DNA of 64,000 nt from Parietaria judaica (GCA_954871525.1 OX940866.1:15709001-15773000); one strand, 5' to 3'. Shown: positions 10,238 to 21,550, numbered from the stretch's first letter. Made by a program: numbers and translations. The notes: generated by a model not told the origin, from the letters alone.

Positions 10238-12085
10238 CTGGCATTGAAAAAGAAACTTATTAAACTTTATTATAGGTAGAATGTTTAGAAAAATATTTTA
10301 TTTGAAATAGTTACATGATGCAAACATGTTCTTGGGAAAAACGTTAAATAAACCCTTTAACTATTTCGTGATAATTTAACCGACTGTACACGTCGTTGCC
10401 GTCCTTAGTGGCATGGTCACTCTAGGGTGACTCGCGGTATCAACCGTGTAGTTTGGTTAAACTAAGTTTTAGTCATAAACTTAATTAATATTCATAACAA
10501 GAACTACAAAAGTCCTCTATGATTATTAACTATCACCATAGACGGTCGGGAAGCACCAACTTCCGTGCAAGCTTAACCCATTATTTTCGGTTCTCGGGAT
10601 CCTCTTGGAAACGTCGTCCTTAGGGAATGGTCACTCTAGGGTGACTCGCGGTCCATTTCCAAGATTCCTCCGTCCCCATATTCTTTTGGAACTATCACGG
10701 TGTCAAACCTTCCACAAGCACACCTTCCTTAGGGAATGGACACACTAGGGTGACTCGAGGCGGTGTGGTTAGCAGACCTTGTGACAGTAATAATGGAGAC
10801 CTTTGTTTTATTCTATACTTGCCATTGTTTTTAGGAAATAACGTTTTTAATTTCTAAGTTATAAAAACTTATTATATAAATTGTCTATTAATGACACATT
10901 AAAAGTTTATATTTTGGCTTTATTTATTACGTCACGTAATTTTAAATAAGCCCTAAAAATGTGTTTATTATTTCGTCGGTAGTGATAGATCAAAACGTAC
11001 GCTCTCCAGGTCGATGGGAGGGGTCCTAACCGGTCACCCAGAAGTGGATGGTGAACCGGCCACACTTTTGATTCCCTCTTCCTTAGGCAAGATTGTACGT
11101 TTGAAATTTTTCCGACTAATAATTAACACTTTTACATTTACTCTTTATTATTTATATCTATCCTATATAGACATATTAATAATGATCTAAACATAGACAC
11201 TATGTTTGAGGGTTATGAAAATAGGTTATATCAAATTATATCTATGATGAATATTCATAATTAATGATACTTATTCTCTAAGAATTATCATTAAACATTT
11301 TAATGCCCTTTAATAATTATTTATGATATATTAAAATAAGACAATGATATTATTCTTCGAATATTATCATCCATATTTTAATTTATTAAATAAGACAATG
11401 TTATTTAATTATTAAATAACATCCATATTTAATTTTATGAATTAATTAAAATAAGACAATGTTATTTATCCAGAAATAAGATCCATATTTTAATTCATAT
11501 TAATTAATCATAATTAATTTTAATTCATAAATATTAATTTCATTAATAATAATTAATAATTAATCCACGGGATCCGGGTCGGAATAAAAATCCGACCCAT
11601 AAAAAAAAGCATGTGGGCCCTCCGGGCTTAAGCCCGGGCCCACATGTCTGTGGAATGGGCAGGGACAGCCCACGGGTAGGCCAGGGCATTGCCCTGGCAC
11701 TTCGGGCTGGGCCTGCAGGCCAATTCCGCTGCCAGGCAGCGTGGCCTGCGGCCAACCCGCCAGGCCCACACGGGTGCCCTTGCCCTGGCCGAGTGGCCTT
11801 GGCGAGGGCCTTGCTCGTGGGCCTGGCCCGTGGGCCTTGCCTTGGCGAATTCCTTGGGGCTGCAGCGGCAGCCCCTGCTCGCTGCGGGATTCTCGGGCTG
11901 GGCTGCCAAGGGCAGCCCGGTCCAACTACCCGGTCCGATTTTTCGGGTCGGGTAATTTTCTTATTTTAAATTAATATTTAAAATATCTAGAAATTCAAAA
12001 TTTCAATTTTAAATAATTAATTTTATTCATCAAATAATTCGTTCTTAAACCCATTAATTAAATTACGTAATTATTTATCCTTGAA
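10238..12085 (-). other. Long 5' leader of Copia A
   Basis: About 1.85 kb of non-coding sequence lies between the primer-binding site and the first coding part, and is shared with element E (49876-51736, inverted). It contains three copies of a palindromic 35-40 bp motif (10401-10440, 10615-10653, 10723-10761), a conserved block near 10995-11100, tandem AT-rich repeats with an ACAATG...ATCCATATTT pattern (11330-11500), and a very GC-rich block at 11560-11955. Confidence 0.75.
11560..11955. repeat. GC-rich, hairpin-prone block in Copia A leader
   Basis: The sequence is strongly GC-rich in an otherwise AT-rich element, with many overlapping inverted repeats such as GGCCTGCGGCC and CAGGGCATTGCCCTG. 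All three frames on both strands are open by composition alone. The homologous block in element E is 50010-50400. It is more likely structured leader RNA than a gene. Confidence 0.75.
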
Positions 12086-12102
12086 CCATGGCTCTGATAC
12101 CA
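12086..12102 (-). other. Primer-binding site of Copia A (initiator-Met tRNA type)
   Basis: On the minus strand it reads TGGTATCAGAGCCATGG, starting 2 bp inside the 5' LTR. This is the common plant Copia primer-binding site complementary to the 3' end of initiator tRNA-Met. Confidence 0.9.
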
Positions 12103-12104
12103 AT

Positions 12105-14848
12105 TGTTGGGAATCACGTCTCAGATTCCTTGAATATTATCACGAACTGAGCCTCCGAACCGTCCGGGTAACATTTAAAAATTAATTTTAAAGCGGAATA
12201 ACTTGTTATCCGTCCAACGGTCCGGATATCGGATAATAACCATTTCACAAGATCTGATATATATTATGTAATTTAATATTCATATATCATTATTAATAAT
12301 CTAGTCATAATAGGAAATAAATAGAAAGCAGTAAATGGTTGCATTTATTAACCCAATGCATAAGGCCGTACCTCTATTGATGACTTCCGGCTGCGCGTTC
12401 TGAATCGGGCAGGGCTCCGCTGGTGCTGAGGGAAACTCCCGTGATCTTCCGGGATATTGTCCTGGAATCCTCGTACCGAAGCGTGGGCTTCGCCGGCAGG
12501 ACTCCGTCGCAAAATTTTAACTGATGGTTCTTTTTAAGCTTCCGGAGAAATAGTCTCCTAAGCCGAATCAGAAAAGAGAGACCAGAGAGAAAATTCGCAG
12601 ACCCTGAGGGAGAGGGAGAGTTCGAATTTTTCTCTGGGGAAAGGTGTGAAAAATGTGTAGAATGAGCCTCCTATTTATAGGCTCAAACCGTAACCGAATT
12701 GGAGAATTTCCCTCCCTAATTTCGAATTTCATATAATTAAATATAATTAATTATCTTAATCCAATGGTCCAGATTTAATCTCATCTGAATCCAATGGATA
12801 TAATTAATTAGGGATTTAATTAAATAAGAAAGATTTGGATAAATCAAAAATCCAATCTTATCTTCTTATCTTTATAAAATTCGAATTATCTTATATATTT
12901 ATAAAAAAATTCGAATTATTATTATCTAGATCCAACGGTTGAGAAAAATCTTTAAACCGATCTAATGGATCAAATTAGTTTAGGATAAAATAAAATATAA
13001 AAAGATTTATTAAAAATAATTTCGATTTTATCCTTAACTTATAATTCGAAAATTATATAAATATATATAATTAATTAATTTTCAATTCGACGGTAAAGAT
13101 TAAATCTTAGACCCATCCAACGGATATAATTAATTAACCAAATTCGAAAAATGAAACTTGGTCACCAAGTTATTAAATTCGAACTTATCAATATCCTAAT
13201 CCAACGGTTGATATTAAATTATAACCGATCCAATGGATTAAATTGATTTTAGGGATTTGCCAAGATACCAAAACATTTGGTACTTATGCCGCAAATATGG
13301 AAAGACCAAATCATGTTATTCGAATTGGCTAGGGTTTCATACTATGAAACCCTAATTCGAATTTACACATATAAATATATATATAAAAATATATTTTTAT
13401 TTATTAATATAAATCTATTAATTATTAATTAATTATTAATAACATATTAATAGTTAAATCCAAATAATTATATTATATTAATATTTCCTGATCTCAATAT
13501 CACACATTAAAATGTCATGGTGCCACACCATCATTTAAATTCGTGACATGTGATTTAATTTCAAAGTTTATCGAACCGATCATAAACTTAGAAAATCCAT
13601 AAATTACTAACCGTAAGTCGAAATGACTCGGTTCAAAAAACAAAGTTGCTTAGAATTTAATTTCCAACAACATGGTGCTGATAGAAAATCTAAATTCTAA
13701 ATTTCTTTTATCAGTTAATTTCGTGTACCAAAATATGGTACTTTTGCCACGCTAACGATAAAACTATCTGACGTCTGCCACAGACCTTTCAGTTTTATAA
13801 GTCAAGCCAAATGATTAAAAATTATCCAGAATGTATTTTAATCACGTACGTATCATCCGTTACGGAGCTATCCTGGGGACCATGGACCCGTATCACTTAA
13901 GCTCCAACGAACTGCTAGTTGTTCGTCAAACCTCGAAGTGATTCCACTATAGACCCGAGGCTGCACTCTTTAGTGATACGGTATATATTATTCCCTTTAT
14001 AACAGCAGGGTGTCCATTGATACAATCAAATTCGGGTTATTGATCTTTCACTTGATGATCCACACACGAGCAGGCAGTTTCTACCGTTATGCCCCTCATT
14101 GCATTTTCATCCTTGACTCAGTCAGTAATATTATGAGTAACCCACTTATGGCTTCGATTCATAAGTTGCGCACGGGTACCTCTCCCTTCTCACCACCGAC
14201 AATCAAGGGAATCATCACCACTCTGAAGAGAGCTGTGTGATGCCCATGTCTATGACCAAGCTACCCTTACTGCTGACTATCATGTTCCCAAAATAATAGT
14301 GTTGGGAACAGCGGTAATATTTCGTGTTCTTTAACGGTTAAACAAAGAACAATCAAGCCAGCAGCTTGGACTCAAGATCACTCAGGACTTAGATCGAATA
14401 TCCATTTGATCATCTACTAGTGACTCAACTCCAAGTTATCAATGACGGTCTTATATGATATCCGGAGTTTAAGTCAGGTCCAGTCCAGTATGAAGACACT
14501 TCATACTTAATGCACTTCTAGTGAGTGTGACACACACAAAATCCAGAATAGGATTGTCACTTAGTCACATTAATGACCTTATACGATTAATGGGCTCCCA
14601 CCCAGTTGATCAGGTCACGGACATTTTAAGTTCATTTATTATGATTATTAATTCTTCCTCACATTGACTCTGTTGTGATAATAATAACATAATTGCATCC
14701 TTTATGAACTAAGGAATCAAACATTCTATTTTACTCTACCAGAAACTATAATAAGATTATCATAATAAGCATCATCTTTATTCAATGACTTGTCATAATC
14801 TTTTACAAATGGATAAAATATCTTGTTTAAGGACACATATGTCCAACA
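12105..14848 (-). repeat. 5' LTR of Copia A (2744 bp)
   Basis: TG...CA ends with scattered substitutions relative to the 3' copy at 4123. The promoter TATAAATA on the minus strand is at about 12672-12679. The LTR carries the 23-bp palindrome at 13331-13353 and an antisense 76-codon ORF (14010-14240) found in every full-length LTR of this family here. Confidence 0.95.
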
Positions 14849-14853
14849 GAAGG
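14849..14853. repeat. Target-site duplication of Copia A, right copy (GAAGG)
   Basis: Exact copy of 4118-4122, immediately after the LTR end. Confidence 0.95.
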
Positions 14854-14933
14854 CTCTTTACCGAGAGTACGAGCAACAAATCACCTACTTTGAAGATCAG
14901 ATGGAGTAAACGATTCCCCAACAACAAACTCAG
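14854..14933 (+). pseudogene. hAT transposase, coding segment 3' of insertion
   Basis: The hAT frame resumes after the insertion (ALYREYEQQITYFED) and runs to a splice donor CAG|GTAAAA at 14933/14934. It contains an in-frame TAA near 14908. The intron at 14934-15029 ends in TATAG. Confidence 0.7.
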
Positions 14934-15029
14934 GTAAAATTTACCTTTTTAACTTAATTTCTTAAAGTTACTCTAAATTTCAATTTCTTACAGTTACTCT
15001 AAATGTTAATATTTTTTTATTCAATATAG

Positions 15030-15449
15030 GGCGGATGCGGGGCCGGTGGTTCACCATACATGTACAATCACCAATTATTCTACAACTTTACGGCTCTTGG
15101 GCGCGACGGCGGCAATACGGCATCGACTTCTTCACCAGGTTCACAAGGAAGCGGCAATTCGGGATCTCGTGTTCTTGGTCGACGTCAACGGCGCAATATC
15201 ATCGACGAGTACGCCCGGTTCAGCAACCTTCCTTCAACACCGTGCCCTAACGAAGGCCTCGGCATCCTTCAATGGTGGCACGCAAATCGATATGAGTATC
15301 CAGTTTTATCCTTGTTGGCTCGGGACATTCTCACAATCTCGGTCTCAACAATATTATCAAAGACGGCATTCTCAATGGCCGGAAGGATGTTAGAGTCTCG
15401 TCACAAGTCAATGAAGTCAATGATGGTCGAGATCCTTATGCTTTCGTGA
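15030..15449 (+). pseudogene. hAT transposase, C-terminal dimerisation exon
   Basis: After the acceptor at 15029 the frame opens with a Gly-rich linker and then encodes a classic hAT C-terminal dimerisation domain: LQWWHANRYEYPVLSLLARDIL followed by SKTAFSMAGRMLESRHKSM, near residues 85-125 of the exon. This domain supports oligomerisation of the transposase and supplies the last part of the core. The C-terminus ends at a TGA at 15447-15449. This exon is the most confident hAT evidence in the window. Confidence 0.88.
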
Positions 15450-16162
15450 GATTGGATTATGGCCAACAAGCGACAACAAGAAAACCATATGTTTGACCGA
15501 GAATTTGCGAATTACTTTTCGAATATTCAAATGTAATTCGTTTTTAACTGATCGTTTTCTCGTTGTACTTTGAAACTTTCTTTTCCTTTAGACCTTTGGT
15601 TGTAGTTGTACTTTCCGTATCCGACCTTCCGAGTTTGTTGAATAAAAAACGCATATTTATTTTCTTTTGTTGTTGTATTCTTTTATTTATTTATATATAT
15701 TTAAATACACAAAATAATTTAAGCATTTATTTTTTTCAAAACCAAACTTAAGTACCAAAATGTTAGATTTGAACAATTAAACGAAATTAGGGACTAAACA
15801 ATAAATAAAACAAATTTAATTTAAAAAATTAAAAAAAAACCCGGATCCGGATTTGTCCGGGCTTTTTTTTTTTCTCTGGATCTTGGCCAATAATTTTATA
15901 TCTGTTAAAAAAAAAAGAGCTATGAACATCTTCTTGAAATGGATGTCAAAGAAATGGGACTAACTAGGATTTTTTCATAGCTGACTAATGGGCCTATTTA
16001 CTGGACTTCTAAGAAAACACTATACTGCTTTTCTTTTCTTTTAGTTTTTTTTTTTTAATAAAGTTTTATTTTTGGAAGTCAAACCTTAGCGTTAACTAAT
16101 AGTGTGTTATTTAACCTCAATTATCATAAGCGTCACGCAATAACTATAAGCTCTGAAATTGA

Positions 16163-16193
<31 letters not shown>

Positions 16194-16487
16194 GCAATAC
16201 TAGTTATTTATTAATATGCAATTATATCATATTGTTATTTGTTGTGCCTTTTTTTCCTAATCCAGTCCAGATAAGCAGAAAAGCATGCGAACCCATTAGT
16301 GTGCATTTATCACTTGGATTTCTTCCTACTCTATAAAGCGACGTGAACCATAAATGGAAGGAAATTTCTCGTATTGGACTATTTTTTGAGTTTGGTAAAA
16401 TAGAAAGTTGATTAAAATTTATTTAAATCTTGATTACAATATACTTTAATCTTAAATTGCTGGACGAGAGACTTTGCTAAAACCAAC
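15450..16487. other. hAT 3' flank and AT-rich spacer, no gene seen
   Basis: The hAT 3' untranslated part ends with a CCCGGATCCGG / TTGTCCGGG motif at about 15840-15865, echoing the left end. The remaining 600 bp are AT-rich with a TA microsatellite near 16164-16190. Nothing coding is visible. Confidence 0.6.
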
Positions 16488-17725
16488 ACGAAGCGGCCCA
16501 ATTGCTCGTGTTGGGCCGGGCCCAATGTCGTCTTGTTGACTTTCGTGACTCTTGGACTTGGGCTCCTGGACTTTCGAGTCAAACGGACCCTCCACTGACT
16601 CAGGACCAGAAATTCGGGGCAAACACCACTACCTGTTGCCAAGGGGCCAGGGCTTGGCCTGGCCCTGGTTACAGGTTCGGGACGCCAAAAACGGACCTGG
16701 CCACTGCGTAGGGAGGATCACAGTATTGACCTTCCAGTGAACCTTGGTGGACCAGACCCTCGACCGGCGTCACGGGTACAGATCCAGGTCCTACGGTCTA
16801 TTCGCTAAGTCAATATATCTGCTGGAGATACAAGACTGAGGAATAGAACGAGCACCTCACGGATCTAGAACCTTGGCAAGGAGGGTCTTAGATCGTGCCA
16901 AAATTTTCTCCAGGGCTTCCGCTCTAGTGGGATTTCTCGCTCTCTGAACCTGGACAACACAACACCCGAGATCAGGGAAAACCGGGGGTTTTACCCCCTG
17001 ATTCACCTCCGACGCTCAACAGTAGTGGGATATTTGAGTGGGAAACAATTTGAGAGGGTTTAGAGAGAGTTTAGAGCGAGTTTCTGGGGGTCGGTATGAG
17101 TTACCGTTGTGGTGAAAGTGAGCGTCTATTTATAATGATGCTCGGGGATTCAACTGCAATTTGCTAATGATCCGGGAGGCCCTTGATGCAAAATAATATA
17201 ATTTTTCGCATCCTCGGGACGTGGCCGATACAACACCGCAATCGGCGTCTCAATCCAACGCCGTACGCGCCGTCACGCGCGGCTACAATACCGGTGACGC
17301 ACGCCCACTTGCGTGGGAGCTAGGGCTGTGTCAGCGCCCACCTGGTAGCCCAGGATTTGCCGCTGGGTGGCCTTTGGCGAGCCCTAATGGGCGAGCGACA
17401 TGTGGAGGGGTCATTTTGACCCCTGGTTGACCTGCTGGGTCACCTGACGCGTGGCAGTGGCCTTTGGGGGCCGTGGGTCCCACCCGTGTTGCCCCGGCGC
17501 CCCCGAAGGCCCCGGGAGCGTCCCGAGGCCTTTTTTCGTAAATTTTCTATCGTTTTTGGGTGTTTTGATATTTTTGGGATCATCTGGACACTTTATTTTT
17601 CGAAAACGGAATTCCGGTGAATATTTTGGGCTAAATTTGATTATAATTAATAAAAGAAAAATTAATTTAAATAGTTTTTCTTTTATTAATTTATCAAAAA
17701 TCAATTACAAAATTACCCCATAACA
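16488..17725 (-). repeat. 3' LTR of F1 (about 1.24 kb, outer end truncated)
   Basis: Nearly identical to 40916-42179. It ends at CCATAACA before the polypurine tract. The last ~28 bp at the outer side (the TGTTGATGCAG end seen in the other copies) are replaced by unrelated sequence, so no target duplication can be found. A minus-strand TATAAATA box lies at about 17127-17136. Confidence 0.92.
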
Positions 17726-18677
17726 TTAACCCCCAAGTTTTTCGGAAGACTTTGCTTTGCGAGAAACTATTTTTGCTCGTAGGGGAATTTGTAGCCTTCG
17801 ATTTTAAAAAGATGTATGGTGGCGTCCCCGGGAAGAACACTCTGCTTAAGTTTATGGGGGTGCTTCGCTAGACACCTTACCGTCTTACGCTTTACGATTG
17901 TGGGGGCGTCCCTAGAGATCACCAAGCCGTGTGTGTACGGGGGTGTCCCAGAGATAACCTACCAGCCACGTTTTGCGTGTGCGGGGTCGACGTTCTTTTG
18001 AAATAACCTCCCATGTACGTCTTCAGGTGTTTTCCTGAGAGATAACCTTCCATATTTTCTTTTTAGTAAAAGGGTTGAGCGCGAGAGCCCTTCTTATAAC
18101 ATTTCGGGAGATATACGCTGAAAAGCGAAAACTTGTTCCTCGAGAGACACTCTTTTACAAAACCAGTGTACCTTCAAGGGTACTTATTGGAATTTGGCTT
18201 TTGCTTTCAGAATGAGGTATGGGGGCGTCCCTGGGAAAACCCTCTACTTACGTTTATGAGGGCGTTTCGCTAGACACCTCGCTGTCTTACGCTTTACGGT
18301 CGTGGGCGTTTCCCCAGAGATCACCTGCCATGTGTTTACGGGGGTGTCCCAGAGATAACCTACCAGCCATGTTTCGCGTGTGTGGGGTTGGCGTTCTTTC
18401 GAAATAACCTCCCACTTACGTCTTAGGGTGTTTTCTTTAGAGATAACCTGCCATATTTCCTTTTCTGTAAAAGGAGTGAGCATGAGAGCTCTTTTTATTC
18501 ATAATAATATTCGATAGATACCACGCTAAAAAGAGAAAACTTGTGCCTCGAGAGACACTCTTTTACAAAACCAGTGTACCTTCAAGGGTACTTCCCGGAA
18601 TTTATGAAACTTAGAGGAAAAAGACGCGAGTTTACTTGGGGATATGTAGCCGACAGTTTCCTAGCGGCCTTGGGAGG
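17726..18677 (-). repeat. F1 3' non-coding region with ~400-bp tandem duplication
   Basis: Two consecutive copies of a ~400-bp unit (about 17811-18210 and 18211-18605) share GGGGGCGTCCC, CAGAGATAACCTACCAGCCA and a CTTCAAGGGTACTT end block. Each contains shorter sub-repeats built on AGAGATAACC. The region replaces the missing pol. The polypurine tract (minus-strand AACTTGGGGGTTAA) sits at 17726-17739. Confidence 0.85.
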
Positions 18678-20084
18678 CTAGCTAGATGATGTGTCGTTAT
18701 CAAAAATCTCTCCCGACACATACTCCTTGAGCTGGCCATCTTGGATCAGGACCTCGATTTGTTGCTTTAGCTGGCGACAATTGGATGTCGAGTGTCCGGC
18801 CTCTTGATGGAACTCGCAGTATTTCCTAAGGTTCCGCGTGACGCCTTCTGGCATTGGCGGGGGCCGGACGAATTTTGCTCCGTGAAGCTTTAGGATCATT
18901 GCGGGAGAGGTGTTCAGTGGCGTGGCGTCACTTCGGAATCGCTTCCAAGACTGGTCGCCGTGGTCGAGCGACGTGTCCGATCGGCATCTCTTTCTTTGAG
19001 ATTTGTCGTCGTTTAGACGCCGAGTCTCTCGATCAGTTCGTTTCCGGTTGCTGAAGTATTCCTCGACCGAGATGTCATGTGCGGCTCGTGCCATCAACTC
19101 TGCCATGGAGGTCGGCCTCTTTATGACAAGAGATCGCGCAAATCTGGTAACCGGGAGGCCGTCGATCACAACAATAACGACATCGTCGTCCGTGTAGTTG
19201 TTGACCTTGTTCGATTCGCTGATGAACCTATTTAGGTAGTTTTGGAGGGATTCGTCTTCCCGTTGCTTGATCGTCCACAGGTAGGACTTCATCTTTCTTT
19301 GCGTCAGCGAGGTTGAGAATCGAGAGATGAAACTCTCCTTCAGTTCTTCGAAGGAATCGATAGAGCCCTTCGGGAGTCGTTGATACCATTCGAATGATGG
19401 GCCTGCGAGGGTAAGGCAAAATGCTTGACATATCGTGGAAGCAGAGCATTTCTTTAGCTGCATCGTAGTCTGATATCAGACCAAGTGGTATGTCGGGTCG
19501 CCGTTTCCGTCGTAGACGAAGCTTGGTACGGAGCAGAGAGGGGGGATATGGTCCCTTCGAGCATGCTTCGTACGGCTGAATTTGAGCCGTTGGCTGCGGC
19601 GAGCTCTCGTATCTCCTTTCTGAGTGCTTCGAGCTCGTTTTTCCATTCTAGGACGGCCGATGGGGCAGTCGTCGGGGGTAGCGCAGCGGCGGCTGCCTCG
19701 GCTCGGGGTGCCAGGGTGCTTTGAGAGAGGCGGGGGCTGTGAGACCTCCAGGTCGATTGAGACTCTGTTGACCCTAGTAACTGGGCGTCCTCTCGAGTGG
19801 GTTGTCGTTGCATCTCGAGACTGTCTCTTTGCGTCGGCTCCGGATCTGGGGATTCGTCTCCGCCGAGGATGTCATCGACGACATGGTTGAGCCCGAGGTA
19901 TCTCGAGATTAACCCTGCTAGTCGAAACTGACTATTCTCCAGTCGTGATAATCACGCGTCGTTCGCGACATCTGAGCGGACGCTTGCCGTCGGCTGACTC
20001 TGAGTTGGGCTTTGTGTCCCGGCGCTCAAGGTAGCACCCTCGGTGTGGCCGCGCGTGGTGTCATCGGAGAGGTTGACTGACATC
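18678..20084 (-). pseudogene. F1 gag (Gypsy-type, no pol)
   Basis: On the minus strand an ATG at 20084 opens a gag frame of about 470 codons. The retrotransposon gag domain includes FEWYQRLPKGSIDSFEELKE and LQNYLNRFISESNKVN. The C-terminal region has a modified zinc knuckle CEFHQEAGHSTSNC followed by LKQQIEVLIQDG, typical of Tat/Gypsy gags. Damage is visible: TGA near 19957, a frameshift near 19540 and a TGA near 19470. No protease, RT or integrase follows, only tandem repeats and the LTR, so this element needed pol functions from another element. Confidence 0.88.
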
Positions 20085-20920
20085 TTTGAAGAAGTGGGTG
20101 GTGAGGTCGTTGAGACGACCGCGATGAAATATGGGGTCGTTGGGACGACCGAGATGAAATCTGGGGTCGTTGCGGTGACCGAGATAAAATCTCAAATCGT
20201 TACCTACCCCGGATGCAACTTCGACGTCGTTTTTTAAAGGTGGGCCCTTAATAAGTATATATATTACTTATTATATATATTATTATATTATATATTTATG
20301 CTTTTATTATTATACATATTTTGTTTTTTTTTTATCGAAGGAGGCCTTTTTTTTTCTTTCTTTTCCCTTTTTCTTTTTCTTTCTCTTCTTTCTTCTTTTC
20401 TCTTTCTTCGATCAGGAGGCTTTCTCCTTCCCTTTTTTTTATTTTCTTCTTTCTTCTTTCTTTTTTCCTCTTTTCTCATTCTTTCCTCTGTCTCATTCCT
20501 TTTTTTTCCTTTTCTCTTTCTTCTTTCTCTTCTCTCCTTCGACGATCAGGAGGCTTTCTTTTTTATTTTTATTTTTATTTTTTTTGAAGCTCTTAGGCTG
20601 CCGATGATCCGGCCGATTCGGTTGGCGTCGAGGTGTCAACCCCCCGGCGGCGCGTGTACTGAGCTGCCTGGCGTAGTTCCCGAACTGTTGGCGAGCTCGA
20701 ATGAGCTCGGAGCAGCGGGCTCGCCTTACGGCAGGGTTTGTCTGCGCGTGGTCTTGCCGTGAAGTCGATGTGATCACGGGCTTACTCTGCGAGAGGGCTG
20801 GTTCGCTGTGGTGCCGGGACGCTTGGACTCGTCGGCGTCGTCCTCTTCGCTTTGCCATGGAAGAAGCAGCACGGCCGAGTTTAAGCGAGGGTCTTGTGCG
20901 TGCGAGGCCTGGACAGGGAC
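20085..20920 (-). other. F1 leader upstream of gag, with polypyrimidine tract
   Basis: The stretch contains an AT-repeat zone near 20255-20300, then a long plus-strand C/T-rich tract (20318-20590) in which a TCGATCAGGAGGCTTT-like unit recurs three times, then about 320 bp of GC-rich sequence without recognisable domains. Open frames through the C/T tract give low-complexity Phe/Leu or Lys/Arg peptides and are not supported as genes. Confidence 0.6.
20318..20590. repeat. Polypyrimidine/polypurine tract with embedded repeats
   Basis: About 270 bp of almost pure T/C on the plus strand, interrupted three times by a GA(T/A)(C/G)AGGAGGC(T/C)TTT unit near 20336, 20412 and 20542. Likely a low-complexity expansion in the F leader. 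Confidence 0.85.
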
Positions 20921-21549
20921 TGTGAGTTTAAGCCTGACTTTGTTCAACCCCTAGCAGAGATCTACTTAGCAGAGATCTCCCCACCAAAGCTTCCCCTAGC
21001 AGAGAAGGGCCCAAGCAGAAATCTTCCTAGCAGGAATTCCCCCACCAGAGAGCTCCCCACCAGAGATGGGTCCGACCAGAGATTTCCTCCAACAGGAAGG
21101 GACCCGACAAGGAATGCTCCTAGCAGAGACGAGGGAGAGCAGAAGTGGCTCCCTAGCAGAAGAGCCCCGAGCAGGAATGCCCCGGGCAGAAACACACCAT
21201 AGCAGCCCTGCCAGGGACACCAGACCAGAAGTCATCGAAACCCATTCTATAAGGTGCCAAACTTGAGGAGCAAGTTTGGAGATTTGATTTGATTTGGTTT
21301 CCTGATTCTGTTAGGATTCGAATGTAAATGTATAAGATTTGTTTGAGTTTTTTTTAGGAAGGTTAGCTAGGGTTTCGTTTTTCTGGTCTCCTATAAATAC
21401 TTGTGTTAGTGTTTATTTCGTAACTCCTCCTTTGTATTTTTTGCCTTCGAATTTATCAAAGAGAAAATTCTTCCAAGTTCTTCTTTCTTTGTTCTTGCTT
21501 TTCGTGTATTGTTCTTTGGTTGCAGATCCATTCTCATTGGGAACCAACA
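20921..21549 (+). repeat. 5' LTR of Copia B (629 bp)
   Basis: It begins TGTGAGTTTAAGCC and ends GAACCAACA. The first ~270 bp are a degenerate minisatellite built on AGCAGAGA/ACCAGAGA units; CTATAAATAC near 21390 is a likely TATA box. It differs from the 3' LTR by substitutions and by gain or loss of ~15-bp repeat units at two places. Confidence 0.95.
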
Positions 21550-21550
21550 A

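Larger units (their letters stand above)
4123..14848 (-). mobile_element. Copia element A, long-LTR family, nested in hAT
   Basis: A 10.7-kb Ty1/Copia retrotransposon on the minus strand: 5' LTR 12105-14848, 3' LTR 4123-6859, primer-binding site matching the initiator-Met tRNA, polypurine tract, and pol domains in Copia order (protease, integrase, RT, RNase H). It is flanked by a perfect GAAGG duplication. The gag region is essentially missing: homology to element E runs through the leader up to the gag start and then changes. Two frameshifts break pol, so it is non-autonomous and inactive. Confidence 0.95.
2090..15890 (+). mobile_element. Decayed hAT-superfamily DNA transposon, split by Copia element A
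   Basis: Fragments of a hAT transposase (RICESLEEPER/DAYSLEEPER type) lie on both sides of 4123-14848, where a retrotransposon was inserted later. Both outer edges carry subterminal CCGGATCCGG-type motifs (about 2150-2200 and 15840-15862), as is common near hAT ends. I could not identify exact terminal inverted repeats or the 8-bp target duplication, so the outer limits are approximate. The BED zinc-finger region and the first catalytic part of the transposase are missing and nonsense codons are present, so this copy is dead. Confidence 0.75.

Noticed and set aside
11543..11974. Overlapping open frames of 70-121 codons in the GC-rich leader block (also 49987-50417)
   Set aside because: Frames are open on both strands only because of GC-rich composition. 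The peptides are Gly/Ala/Pro/Arg-rich and change frame between A and E, so they are not conserved as protein.
2090..15890. Exact hAT terminal inverted repeats and 8-bp target duplication
   Set aside because: CCGG-rich subterminal motifs are present on both sides, but I could not align a consistent terminal repeat or an 8-bp duplication.
17411..17723. 90-97 codon ORFs in the F LTR (also 41865-42177)
   Set aside because: They lie inside an LTR, have no domain, and their conservation is explained by the near-identity of the two LTR copies.
20288..20858. Lys/Arg-rich or Phe/Leu-rich ORFs across the polypyrimidine tract
   Set aside because: Low-complexity translation of a C/T repeat; no start context, no conservation that I can see.
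20916..20920. Perfect target-site duplication for Copia B
   Set aside because: Left GGGAC and right ACGAC agree at only three of five positions.
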